Below are positions 1-7,205 of a stretch of 41,894 bases of DNA, in pieces. Under the pieces are notes generated by a model, which saw nothing but the letters and a program-made list of their open reading frames with translations, ran no database searches and was not told the DNA's origin. The DNA comes from JBDHRG01 sp039807445. GTDB taxonomy: Bacteria > Pseudomonadota > Gammaproteobacteria > Competibacterales > Competibacteraceae. The DNA is taken from positions 1 to 41,894 of the forward strand of contig JBDHRG010000010.1 in NCBI GenBank assembly GCA_039807445.1. Direction: 5' to 3'. The position numbers and the translations under genes are program-made. Numbering within the stretch: position 1 is the first letter of the stretch; each line of letters begins with the position of its first letter.

Positions 1-59
1 ACGATCGCCACCACGATCATCAACTCGATCAGCGTGAAACCCTGCTGTCTTCTCTGCAT
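1..59 (-). CDS. Type IV pilin/prepilin, N-terminal fragment (runs off the window)
   Basis: The minus strand reads ATG at 59-57 and then encodes MQRRQQGFTLIELMIVVAIV before the window ends. This is the class III prepilin signal: a short basic leader, cleavage after Gly7, Phe as the first mature residue (N-methylated in the family), and Glu at mature position 5, followed by the hydrophobic helix that packs in the pilus core. An AAGGAG ribosome binding site lies about 8 bases upstream (revcomp of about 68-73). Only 19 codons are present, so it cannot be assigned to a named pilin. The strong sigma-54 promoter upstream favours a major pilin (PilA type) over a minor pseudopilin. Confidence 0.85.
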   Translation of the reverse strand, partial: MQRRQQGFTLIELMIVVAI

Positions 60-128
60 GTCCCTTCTCCTTGAACCGAGGGTCTCGAGCCTGCGAGGGG
101 GTGCCGCAGGCGGGCACGGCTGTCGTTC

Positions 129-144
129 AGCATGATCCGTGCCA
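129..144 (-). promoter_or_regulatory. Sigma-54 promoter of the pilin gene
   Basis: The minus strand reads TGGCACGGATCATGCT, against the consensus TGGCACGN4TTGCW. The GG and GC doublets have the required spacing and there is one core mismatch. It lies about 70 bases upstream of the pilin start. PilR-activated sigma-54 promoters are classical for pilA genes. That this one is PilR-dependent is inference. Confidence 0.75.
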
Positions 145-258
145 GCGGAGCGTGGCGCAAGGAGAAGGGGCGGGAGGGGTGGTTTGGGTGGGTGGTTGGT
201 GAGGAGATTGAGTGAAAGGATTCATCGAGGTTTGTAAATCAATTGCTTACGTGGTTTA

Positions 259-294
259 CCCCCCACCCTGGCCCTCCCCCGCAAGGGGGGAGGG
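259..294. repeat. GC-rich palindromic intergenic repeat (REP-like)
   Basis: The arms are CCCTCCCCC at 272-280 and GGGGGGAGGG at 285-294 around a GCAA loop, preceded by a C-rich stretch. The same design occurs twice near 34016-34108 with other loops. This suggests a dispersed intergenic palindrome family. The rest of 60-425 shows only the pilin promoter and no convincing gene. Confidence 0.55.
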
Positions 295-425
295 CACTTG
301 TGTGCCATTGGGAATAGGGGGTTGGACTGCCGCGGAGCGTCAGTGGGGTGACGCGTTGCGTCACTCGGCGGGCTGGGCGCTCCGGTATTGGCTGATGGAC
401 GGGCGCCGCTCGGGCGCTGCCGAGG

Positions 426-1055
426 TCACGGCAGTTCCAGCGGTTCGCCGCTCGGGGCCTGGCGCATCGCTTCGAGCTGCTCGATGCGGTCGCGCGCCTG
501 CGGCCAGTGGCGGTCGGTGATCGCCGCGATCAGCGATTCGACCAGCACCAGCGTCGCCGCCGCCGAGTCCCAGCGCGAAGGCACGGCGATCTGTGCCGGC
601 AGCGTGTGCGCGGCGACCTTGGCGATCGGCGACAGCCACCGGTCGGTGAACAGCACGATCGGCGCGCCGCGCGCCGCGACCCGCTCGGCGAAGGCGATCA
701 CGTCGGTCTGGTAGCGGCGAACGTCGAACACCACCAGCACATCCCGGGGGCCGAGGTCGAGCAGCGTCTCGGGCCAGGTCGAGGGCTGGCCGCCGATCGT
801 GCGCACGCCCTTGCGCAACACGTGCAGGTACGCATGCAAGTACTCGGCCAGCGCGCCGCCGAAGCGCCCGCCGAGCAGGTAGACGTCGCGGCGGGGGTCG
901 GCGAGCAGCTCGACCACCGCGTCGAACTCGGCGCGCGGCAGGTCGGCGACGGTGCTGCGGATGTTGGTGCAGATCGCTTCGGCGATGCGCTCGAGCGGGT
1001 CGGCGCCGGCGGCCGGCCCCAGGCTGTAGCTCGAGAAGCCGAGCTTGCCGACCAC
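426..1055 (-). CDS. MurR/RpiR-family regulator, SIS domain intact but DNA-binding domain truncated
   Basis: The protein is about 209 aa from a GTG start. The body is a sugar-isomerase (SIS) domain with the typical run VYLLGGRFGGALAEYLHAY, then a DVLVVFDVRRYQTD strand and an IVLFTDRW strand. RpiR regulators are normally about 280-300 aa with an N-terminal HTH_6 domain. Here only the recognition-helix end is visible, and in-frame sequence upstream of the GTG (ASGPTILRVV, about 1060-1090) continues the HTH before meeting a TGA at 1154-1156. No start codon exists in that extension. The missing helices would fall where the divergent glutamine-synthetase fragment now begins, so a deletion probably fused the two 5' ends. 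It may be a non-functional regulator. Confidence 0.6.
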   Translation of the reverse strand: MVGKLGFSSYSLGPAAGADPLERIAEAICTNIRSTVADLPRAEFDAVVELLADPRRDVYLLGGRFGGALAEYLHAYLHVLRKGVRTIGGQPSTWPETLLDLGPRDVLVVFDVRRYQTDVIAFAERVAARGAPIVLFTDRWLSPIAKVAAHTLPAQIAVPSRWDSAAATLVLVESLIAAITDRHWPQARDRIEQLEAMRQAPSGEPLELP

Positions 1056-1153
1056 GCGCAGGATGGTCGGGCCGCTGGCTTCGGCGCGCGGCGAACCGAA
1101 GCGCGCGGACAGGACATGGCTCGGACCACCTACGAGGACCGAGGAGCGAGCTC

Positions 1154-1492
1154 ATGCAGGCACGCGAGGTGAAGACCGCCGCCGATGCGCAGCGCATCGT
1201 CGAGGAGCGCCGGCTGGCGCACGTCAAGGTCGGCGTCTTCGACGTCGACGGCGTGCTGCGCGGCAAGTACCTGGCGCGCGAAAAGTTCTTCCACGCGCTG
1301 GAGAGCAGCTTCGGCTTCTGCAGCGTGGTGTTCGGCTGGGGCAGCAAGGACCAGCTCTACGACAACGTCAGCGACACCGGCTCGCCCCTGCGCCCGCGGC
1401 GCAAGTGCCGCTCCGCAGAATCCCCCTCGCTCCGTCGCGATACGTACGGAACTCATCGTGATCCGTATGTAGAGATTCTTTTTCTAAAGTAG
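1154..1492 (+). pseudogene. Glutamine-synthetase-like protein, 5' fragment only
   Basis: The first ~76 residues match the N-terminal beta-grasp region of GS-like ligases: a FDVDGVLRGKYLAREKFF run at about residues 29-46, then VVFGWGSKDQLYDN. Homology stops near base 1382. The reading frame continues with unrelated sequence to a stop at 1492. Family members are about 430-460 aa, so the whole catalytic domain (ATP and metal sites) is missing. It sits head-to-head with the truncated RpiR gene, so both look like relics of one divergent regulator/enzyme pair. A different, intact GS-like gene lies at 37852-39234. Confidence 0.75.
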
Positions 1493-1532
1493 GGAGTCGG
1501 TCGTCGGCGGGTGTGCGGACCGCGATGCCTCG

Positions 1533-1559
1533 CGTGACAGAGTGTCACGGCTTGTCACG
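1533..1559. promoter_or_regulatory. Putative activator-binding dyad upstream of the alcohol dehydrogenase gene
   Basis: A perfect 17-bp dyad CGTGACA-GAG-TGTCACG lies at 1533-1549, with an extra half site TTGTCACG at 1552-1559. It is about 140 bp upstream of the sigma-54 promoter, the usual distance for an enhancer-binding protein. A 16/17 match occurs at 30219-30235 upstream of pqqA. The AcoR-like protein at 30257-32248 is the obvious candidate to bind it (inference). Confidence 0.65.
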
Positions 1560-1681
1560 CCGATTTCCCGGCCCCGGCCCCGCCGCCGTGCGGTTCGCTC
1601 GGCCCCGGGCGGGGGCCCGGATGCCGCAACCACGCGGTTCGCGGCCCGCCTGCCTGCCCGGATCGCGCCGCGTTGCGGAGC

Positions 1682-1697
1682 TGGCACCGTTATTGCC
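1682..1697 (+). promoter_or_regulatory. Sigma-54 promoter of the quinoprotein alcohol dehydrogenase
   Basis: The sequence TGGCACCGTTATTGCC has both invariant doublets (GG at 1683-1684, GC at 1695-1696) at correct spacing. It implies a transcript start near 1708 and a leader of about 60 bases. The surrounding 1383-1766 region holds no convincing gene. Confidence 0.85.
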
Positions 1698-1766
1698 ACA
1701 TGAAGCTCGACCGCGCGCCCCTGGTGACAGATGCGGGACAAGAACCTTTCCGGAGGAGAGACAACG

Positions 1767-3521
1767 ATGAGCTCGAGCCGATTCGCCATGACCCGCCTCG
1801 CCGCGAGCCTCGCGGCGCTACTGGGGGCCGGTGCCGCCGGCGCCGCCGTCACCGACGCCGACATCCTCGGGGACGCCGAAACCCCGGGCGACGTGCTCAG
1901 TTGGGGCATGGGGCTGCAGGGACAGCGCTACAGCCCGATGAAGCAGATCAACGTCGACACGGTCAAGAACCTGGTGCCGGTCTGGTCGTTCTCGTACGGT
2001 GGCGAGAAGCAGCGCGGCCAGGAGGCGCAGCCGCTGGTCCACGGCGGCAGGATCTTCGTCACCGCCTCGTACTCGCGGCTGTTCGCGATCGATGCGAAGA
2101 CCGGCGCCGAGCTGTGGGAATACAACCATCGCCTGCCCGACGGCATCCTGCCGTGCTGCGACGTGGTCAACCGCGGCGCGGCGCTGTACGACGACCTGGT
2201 GATCTTCAGCACCCTCGACGCCCAACTGGTCGCGCTGAAGCAGGATACCGGCAAGGTCGTCTGGAAGGACAAGCTCGGCGACTACAAGGAAGGCTACTCG
2301 AACACCGCCGCGCCGATCATCGTCAAGGGCAAGGTGATCACCGGCGTCTCGGGCGGCGAGTTCGGCGTGGTCGGCCGGGTCGAGGCGCGCGACGCCAGGA
2401 CCGGCAAGCCGGTCTGGAACCGCCCGGTGCTCGAAGGCTACATGGGCTACCTGAACGGCCAGGAGAACGGCATCACCGGCGGCGGCGAAGGCAAGACCTG
2501 GCCCGGCGACCTGTGGAAGACCGGCGGCGGCGCCACCTGGCTCGGCGGCCACTACGACCCCGACACCAACCTGCTGTTCTTCGGCACCGGCAATCCGGCG
2601 CCGTGGAATGCGCACACCCGCCCGGGCGACAACCTCTACACCGCCTCGACGCTGGCGCTCGACCCCGACACCGGCGTGATCAAGTGGCACTACCAGACCA
2701 CGCCCAACGACTCCTGGGACTTCGACGGCACCAACGAGCTGGTCTCGTTCGACCTGCAGAAAGACGGCAAGACGATCAAGGCCGGCGCCAAGGCCGACCG
2801 CAACGGCTTCTTCTACGTGCTCGACCGGACCAACGGCCAGCTGCTGTCGGCCAGCCCCTTCGTCAGCAAGACCACCTGGGCCTCGGGCATCGATCTGAGC
2901 ACCGGGCGCCCGATCGAGACCGGCAACCGCCCTGGCGACCCGAGCAAGAGCGCCGACGGCAAGAAGGGCGAGCCGGTGTTCGCCGCGCCGGCCTTCCTCG
3001 GCGCCAAGAACTGGATGCCGATGGCGTACAACCGCGACACCGGCCTGTTCTACGTGCCCGCCAACGAATGGGGCATGGACATCTGGAACGAGCCGATCGC
3101 CTACAAGAAGGGCGCGGCCTACCTCGGCGCCGGCTTCAACATCAAGCCGCTGCACGAGGACTACATCGGCGCGCTGCGCGCGGTCGACCCGAGGACCGGC
3201 AAGATCGTCTGGGAATACAAGAACAACGCGCCGCTGTGGGGCGGGGTGCTGACCACCGCCGGCAACCTGGTGTTCACCGGCACCCCCGAGGGCTACCTGA
3301 AGGCCTTCGACGCCAGGACGGGGCAGGAGCTGTGGAAGTTCCAGACCGGCTCGGGCGTGGTCGGTTGCCCGATCACCTGGGAGCAGGACGGCGAGCAGTA
3401 CATCGCCGTGCCCTCGGGCTGGGGCGGCGCCGTGCCGCTGTGGGGCGGCGAGGTCGCCAAACGCGTCAACTACCTGAACCAGGGCGGCAGCCTGTGGGTG
3501 TTCAAGCTGCACAAGTCGTGA
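1767..3521 (+). CDS. pedH: PQQ-dependent (quinoprotein) alcohol dehydrogenase, lanthanide type
   Basis: This is a periplasmic eight-bladed beta-propeller enzyme that oxidises primary alcohols and passes electrons to a c-type cytochrome. It has 584 aa with an N-terminal signal peptide (residues 1-27). Repeated blade motifs such as IDAKTGAELWEY, LALDPDTGVIKW and AFDARTGQELWKF are visible. The vicinal cysteines are Cys130-Cys131, and the likely metal/PQQ residues include Glu198 and Asn276. The catalytic stretch is WDFDG, with Asp318 followed by a second acid Asp320. The second Asp is the known signature of rare-earth enzymes (XoxF, ExaF/PedH); calcium enzymes such as ExaA have Ser or Ala there. 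The start has GGAGG upstream. It is sigma-54 driven and is followed by the MoxJ-like gene. The symbol follows similarity to Pseudomonas PedH. Confidence 0.9.
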   Translation: MSSSRFAMTRLAASLAALLGAGAAGAAVTDADILGDAETPGDVLSWGMGLQGQRYSPMKQINVDTVKNLVPVWSFSYGGEKQRGQEAQPLVHGGRIFVTASYSRLFAIDAKTGAELWEYNHRLPDGILPCCDVVNRGAALYDDLVIFSTLDAQLVALKQDTGKVVWKDKLGDYKEGYSNTAAPIIVKGKVITGVSGGEFGVVGRVEARDARTGKPVWNRPVLEGYMGYLNGQENGITGGGEGKTWPGDLWKTGGGATWLGGHYDPDTNLLFFGTGNPAPWNAHTRPGDNLYTASTLALDPDTGVIKWHYQTTPNDSWDFDGTNELVSFDLQKDGKTIKAGAKADRNGFFYVLDRTNGQLLSASPFVSKTTWASGIDLSTGRPIETGNRPGDPSKSADGKKGEPVFAAPAFLGAKNWMPMAYNRDTGLFYVPANEWGMDIWNEPIAYKKGAAYLGAGFNIKPLHEDYIGALRAVDPRTGKIVWEYKNNAPLWGGVLTTAGNLVFTGTPEGYLKAFDARTGQELWKFQTGSGVVGCPITWEQDGEQYIAVPSGWGGAVPLWGGEVAKRVNYLNQGGSLWVFKLHKS

Positions 3522-3560
3522 CCGGGGTCGTGACCGGGTGAGGGGTGAGGAGAACGGGGT

Positions 3561-3598
3561 GAGGGGGAAGGAAGATGCGGGTTTCCGCATCGCCCCTC
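3561..3598. other. Intergenic stem-loop between dehydrogenase and binding-protein genes
   Basis: The inner stem is GATGCGG (3574-3580) with CCGCATC (3585-3591) around a GTTT loop, flanked by GAGGGG (3561-3566) and CCCCTC (3593-3598). No T-tract follows, so it is not a clear terminator. It could stabilise the upstream mRNA or lower downstream expression. A short tandem repeat of a GTCGTGACCGGG-like unit lies at the dehydrogenase stop codon. Confidence 0.5.
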
Positions 3599-3665
3599 GC
3601 CTCCGAAGCGGTGCGAACGAGGCGGCCACGCGAAAAGGGCTGCCCGACGATAAGGAGAGATGAGC

Positions 3666-4508
3666 ATGCGTCGTTCGATGCTGGGCGCGCTGTGCGCGCT
3701 CATGGCCGCGGCCGGGGCCGCGCACGCCGAGGGCCTGGAGCCGGTGCGCGAGAAGGGCGTGCTGCGTGTGGCGGTCTACAAGGATTTCCCGCCGTACTCG
3801 TACAGCGAGGGCGGCAGCTACCGGGGGCTCGACGTCGACCTCGGCAAGGCGCTGGCGGCGAAGATGGGCGTGGCGATGGCGCTGGTGCCGATCCCCGCCT
3901 CCGACGAGTCGATGGAAGACGACTTGCGCAACGCGGTCTGGAAGGGCCACTACATGGGCTGGGGCGGCGCCGACGTGATGCTGCACGTGCCGGTCAGCGC
4001 CGACTTCCAGCGCCGCGTCGACCAGGTCAGCCTGTTCGCACCGTACTACCGCGAGCTGATCGCGGTCGCACACCGCAGCGAGCGCATCCCCGAGCTCGCC
4101 AGCCTGTCGGTGTTCCGCAGCGAGAAGGTCGGCGTCGAGATGCGCACCGTCGCCGACCAGTTCCTGATCACCACCGACAGCGGCGCCTACATCGGCAACG
4201 TCGTGCACTTCCGCAGCTTCGACGCCGCCTGCAAGGCATTCGGGGCCGGCGAGCTCGCGGCGCTGGCCGCGCAGCGTGGCCAGCTCGAGCATTGCCTGGG
4301 AGCCGAGCGCCGGGGTGTCGCGATCAGCGCGATGCCGGCGCCGAACGTCAAGGTGTTCGAGTGGAACGTCGGCATGGCGGTCAAGGCCGACGCCACCGAT
4401 CTGCGCGAGGCGCTGGCCGCCGCGCTCGCCGCGCTGCGCGCCGACGGCACGCTGCAGGCGGTGTTCGACAAGCACCACATGAGCCTCAGCGCGCCGGTCG
4501 GCGGCTGA
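3666..4508 (+). CDS. Quinoprotein dehydrogenase-associated periplasmic binding protein (MoxJ-like)
   Basis: This is a secreted family-3 solute-binding-like protein of about 280 aa. The signal peptide is followed by GVLRVAVYKDFPPYSY, the usual lobe-1 start of amino-acid-type binding proteins, then a YRGLDVDLGKALA segment. Homologues (MoxJ/XoxJ class) lie beside methanol or ethanol quinoproteins and are thought to help assemble or activate the dehydrogenase, not to import a nutrient. The ATG at 3666 is preferred over 3660, because AAGGAG at 3652-3657 is 8 bases from the former and 2 from the latter. No membrane or ATPase partner lies adjacent. It is probably co-transcribed with the dehydrogenase. 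Confidence 0.8.
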   Translation: MRRSMLGALCALMAAAGAAHAEGLEPVREKGVLRVAVYKDFPPYSYSEGGSYRGLDVDLGKALAAKMGVAMALVPIPASDESMEDDLRNAVWKGHYMGWGGADVMLHVPVSADFQRRVDQVSLFAPYYRELIAVAHRSERIPELASLSVFRSEKVGVEMRTVADQFLITTDSGAYIGNVVHFRSFDAACKAFGAGELAALAAQRGQLEHCLGAERRGVAISAMPAPNVKVFEWNVGMAVKADATDLREALAAALAALRADGTLQAVFDKHHMSLSAPVGG

Positions 4509-4533
4509 GCATCGAGGCACGAGGCGCGAGGAG

Positions 4534-4573
4534 CGAGGCACGAGTAAGAACAACATCCTCGCCGTGCCTCGCA
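4534..4573. repeat. Inverted repeat in intergenic region
   Basis: GCGAGGCACG (4534-4543) pairs with CGTGCCTCGC (4564-4573) across a 20-base loop. Degenerate GAGGCACGAGGCGCGAGG units precede it. It looks like a degraded intergenic repeat at the end of the MoxJ-like gene. No T-tract follows. Confidence 0.45.
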
Positions 4574-4609
4574 CCTCGGGCCTTGATAGGGGAAGCCCGA
4601 CTCTGATGC

Positions 4610-4883
4610 CAACAAGCGTGCCCCATGGTGAACACAGGTGCGCTCTGCGAGCACCGGAGCTGGCCGAGCAGCGCATTCACCTCTACGCTTTCAGGTGCCG
4701 TTCGGCGCAGCGACAACCAAGCTGCGCCGAACGGTCTACCCGTGGCGAGCCGGACGGTAACGGACGGCACTGGCGAGGGAAGACTCCATCGCGAGGCGGG
4801 AAAGTCACGCCTGTCAGAGACGAGCTGGCCTTCAGGGAACTCGGGGCAGGAAGAGAAGCGTGAGTACATGTGCTCACCTTTTT
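4610..4883 (+). ncRNA. Candidate structured leader RNA (orphan riboswitch-like)
   Basis: The ~390-base gap before the SoxYZ-like gene has no convincing gene but several nested helices. GGTGAA (4628-4633) pairs with TTCACC (4677-4682), enclosing GGTGC/GCACC (4638-4642/4652-4656). A perfect 14-bp hairpin follows (4698-4711/4721-4734, 9-base loop), then AGGCG/CGCCT (4795-4799/4809-4813). The leader ends in an intrinsic terminator (4860-4883) 18 bases before the first start codon. An aptamer-like fold followed by a terminator is the layout of a transcriptional riboswitch. Blocks such as GGCACTG...GGGAAG (4767-4783) loosely recall cobalamin riboswitches, but the conserved boxes do not match well enough to name it. 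The ligand is unknown and the 5' end is a guess. Confidence 0.45.
4860..4883 (+). terminator. Intrinsic terminator/attenuator before the quinoprotein-relay operon
   Basis: GTGAGTAC (4860-4867) pairs with GTGCTCAC (4870-4877) with one G-U pair, followed by C and TTTTT (4879-4883). It lies just upstream of the SoxYZ-like start, so it would act as an attenuator of that operon or as a terminator for the leader transcript. Confidence 0.6.
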
Positions 4884-4901
4884 GATAGCAGGACACGCAC
4901 C

Positions 4902-5645
4902 ATGCGAACCGCGATTGCAGCCCTGCTCTGCGCGCTGGCGTTGTCGGCGGCGGCCGAGCCGCCGGCCGATCCGCTGCGCTCGACGCAATGGCCGGTGATG
5001 GCCGGGCTGTTGTTCGGCGAGGCGCCGGTGGTGTTCGACCCGCGCGTCGAAGTGCTGCTGCCGCCCGAGGCCGAGGACTCGATGAACGTCCCGGTCGCGG
5101 TGCGCTGGGGGCGGCTGCCCGAGGTGCGCAAGCTGATCGCCTTCGTCGACTTCAACCCGATCCCGCTGGCGCTCGAGTACGAGCCGCGGGCGGCGAAGCC
5201 CTTCCTCGGCTTCCGCGTGCGCGTGCAGCAGGCGACGCCGATCCGCGTCGCCGCGCAGACCGCCGACGGCGTCTGGCACGTCGGCGGCGGCTGGGTCGAT
5301 GCCGCCGGCGGCGGCTGCACGCTGCCGCCGAACCTGGCGACCCGCGTCAGGGACGAGGACATCGGCCGCGTGCACGCGCGCCGCTGGCCGCTCGAGGGCG
5401 GCGGGCAGCGCCTGAAGCTGCGCGTCACGCACCCCAACGACACCGGGCTGATCGCCAACATGCCGGCCTTCTACGTCGAGTCGCTGGCGGTGGCCGACGC
5501 ACAGGGGCGCGAGCTCGCGCGGCTGGCCACCCACCAGCCGCTGTGCGAAAGCCCGGTGCTGAGCCTCGAGCTCGGCGCCGAGGGGCCGCTGACCATCGAC
5601 GGCCGCGACAACGGCGGCAACCGCATCGAGGCGAGGGTCGAGTGA
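4902..5645 (+). CDS. Quinoprotein dehydrogenase-associated SoxYZ-like carrier protein
   Basis: The protein has 247 aa with a short signal peptide (cleavage near AAA, residue 18). The first half resembles SoxY and ends in the glycine-cysteine motif AAGGGCT. Cys139 is equivalent to the thiol on the SoxY swinging arm that carries sulfur intermediates. The second half is SoxZ-like (LKLRVTHPNDTG). In the sulfur-oxidation system SoxY and SoxZ are separate; this fused form is found beside quinoprotein genes, where its cargo is unknown. The start ATG at 4902 is chosen because an earlier in-frame ATG at 4860 lies inside the terminator hairpin. The stop overlaps the next ATG (ATGA type), so the two are translationally coupled. 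Confidence 0.8.
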   Translation: MRTAIAALLCALALSAAAEPPADPLRSTQWPVMAGLLFGEAPVVFDPRVEVLLPPEAEDSMNVPVAVRWGRLPEVRKLIAFVDFNPIPLALEYEPRAAKPFLGFRVRVQQATPIRVAAQTADGVWHVGGGWVDAAGGGCTLPPNLATRVRDEDIGRVHARRWPLEGGGQRLKLRVTHPNDTGLIANMPAFYVESLAVADAQGRELARLATHQPLCESPVLSLELGAEGPLTIDGRDNGGNRIEARVE

Positions 5646-6604
5646 TGGCTGCAGGGCTCCGCTACCTCGGCGCGTGCCTGCTCGGCCCGCTGGCGCTCGT
5701 GCCGGCGCTCGCCGCCGACTTCGACTACCGTCTGCAGCCGCGCGAGATCGCGCCGCGGACCTATGTGGTCGAGGGCGTCACCGAGAACTTTTCGCCGGCC
5801 AACGGCGGCAACATCGCCAACAGCGCCTTCATCGTCACCGGCGCCGGCGTGGTCGTGATCGACACCGGCCCCTCGCTGCGCTACGGCCGGCAACTGCGCG
5901 AAGCGATCGCGCGCGTCAGCGCCGAACCGGTGGTCGCGGTGTACAACACCCACCACCACCCCGACCACATGCTCGGCAACGAGGCGTTCGAGGGTGTGCC
6001 CATCCGCGCGCTGCCCGGCACCGTCGCCGGCGCGCGCGAACAGGGCCAGGACTTCAACGCCAATCTGTACCGCATGGTCGGCGACTGGATGCGCGGCACC
6101 GAGCCGCGCGTCCCCGACGCCGAGGTCGACGAGGGCGAGGTGGTGATCGGCGGCCACCGCCTGCGGCTGCTGGCGCTGCGCGGCCATACCGCTGCCGACC
6201 TCGCTGTGCTCGATCAGACCACCGGCACGCTGTTCACCGGCATCGTCTTCAACCGCCGCACGCCGGCGACGCCGAACGCCGAACTCGACGCCTGGCTGGC
6301 GAGCCTCGAGCGCCTGCGCCGGCTCGGCATCCGCCGGCTGGTGCCGGCCGCCGGGCCGGTGGCCGAGGGCGAGGCGGCGCAGGCGCTGATCGCGCACAAC
6401 GCCGATTACCTGGCCTGGCTCGGTGCGAGCCTGGCCGCCGCCGCCGGGCGCGGCGTCGACATGGCCGAGGCGCTCGAGGCGCCGATCCCCGAGCGCTTCG
6501 CCGATTTCGCGCTGTTGCGCGAAGAGTACCGGCGCTCGGTCGCGCACCTGTTCCCGGGCTACGAGCGTGCGGCGCTGGGCGTGCCGCCCGCCGAGCCGCA
6601 CTGA
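5645..6604 (+). CDS. Quinoprotein relay system zinc metallohydrolase (metallo-beta-lactamase fold)
   Basis: This 319-aa protein has a signal peptide, so it probably acts in the periplasm. The metal motif THHHPDH sits at residues 102-108, with Asp107 and His108 as expected for a dinuclear zinc site. Further motifs are VIDTG (Asp73), LRGHTAADLAV and a C-terminal helical part. It is related to SoxH. SoxH-like hydrolases next to SoxYZ-like carriers and PQQ dehydrogenases form the so-called quinoprotein relay, whose reaction has not been established. The start codon overlaps the SoxYZ stop, and the next gene is only 13 bases away. Confidence 0.82.
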   Translation: MAAGLRYLGACLLGPLALVPALAADFDYRLQPREIAPRTYVVEGVTENFSPANGGNIANSAFIVTGAGVVVIDTGPSLRYGRQLREAIARVSAEPVVAVYNTHHHPDHMLGNEAFEGVPIRALPGTVAGAREQGQDFNANLYRMVGDWMRGTEPRVPDAEVDEGEVVIGGHRLRLLALRGHTAADLAVLDQTTGTLFTGIVFNRRTPATPNAELDAWLASLERLRRLGIRRLVPAAGPVAEGEAAQALIAHNADYLAWLGASLAAAAGRGVDMAEALEAPIPERFADFALLREEYRRSVAHLFPGYERAALGVPPAEPH

Positions 6605-6617
6605 GGAGGTGCCTCCG

Positions 6618-7205
6618 ATGCGATCCGCCGCATTCGCCGTGCTCGCGCTGCTGGCTTCGCCCGCCTTCGCGCTGACGCCACCGGGCGAGGTCGCGCTCGA
6701 GCCCGGCACGATGAGCGCCGAGGGCTACCGCCTGCCGCCGTACCGCGCGGCGACGCCCGAGCGTCACCCCGAGGCGTGGACGGTCTCGGTCGAGGAGGCG
6801 CGCGCGCTGCTCGAGCGCCGCGAGGTGATCGCGCTCGACGTGATGGCGACCGTGGCGCGCCCGCCTTCGGGCGAGCTGAAGGCGGCGTTCATCCCGAGCC
6901 AGTCGCGGCGGCACCTGCCCGGCTCGGTGTGGCTGCCCAACGTCGGCTTCGATCGGCTCGCGCCCGAGATCGAGGCCTACTTCCGCACCGAGCTCGAGCG
7001 CCTGGCCGAGGGCCGCAAGGACCGCGGCCTGCTGTTCTACTGCATCGCCGACTGCTGGGCCTCGTGGAACGCCGCGCGCCGCGCGGTGCGGCTCGGCTAC
7101 ACGCGGGTCTACTGGTACCCCGGCGGCACCGAGGGCTGGAGCGCCGCCGGCCTGCCGCTGGTCGAGGCGGTGCCGGTGCCGCTCGAAGGGGCGGGCGGGC
7201 GATGA
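6618..7205 (+). CDS. PQQ-dependent catabolism-associated CxxxCW motif protein (rhodanese-like)
   Basis: The protein has 195 aa and a signal peptide. The fold is rhodanese-like: EARALLERREVIALDV at the start of the domain, then the active-site region FYCIADCWASWNAA, and YWYPGGTEGW near the end. The CxxxCW element replaces the single-cysteine loop of ordinary rhodaneses and could form a disulfide or bind a cofactor. The family co-occurs with alcohol ABC transporters and PQQ enzymes; its activity is unknown. GGAGG at 6605-6609 precedes the chosen ATG by 8 bases. The stop overlaps the next gene's start (ATGA). Confidence 0.83.
   Translation: MRSAAFAVLALLASPAFALTPPGEVALEPGTMSAEGYRLPPYRAATPERHPEAWTVSVEEARALLERREVIALDVMATVARPPSGELKAAFIPSQSRRHLPGSVWLPNVGFDRLAPEIEAYFRTELERLAEGRKDRGLLFYCIADCWASWNAARRAVRLGYTRVYWYPGGTEGWSAAGLPLVEAVPVPLEGAGGR

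Noticed and set aside
3522..3665. Intrinsic terminator after the dehydrogenase
   Set aside because: The stem-loop at 3561-3598 has no T-tract, so it is listed as a stem-loop only.
4628..4835. Cobalamin riboswitch
   Set aside because: A few blocks are reminiscent (GGCACTG...GGGAAG; GTCAGAGAC...CTGGCC), but the B12-box order and spacing do not fit and no B12 gene follows. Kept only as an unnamed structured leader.
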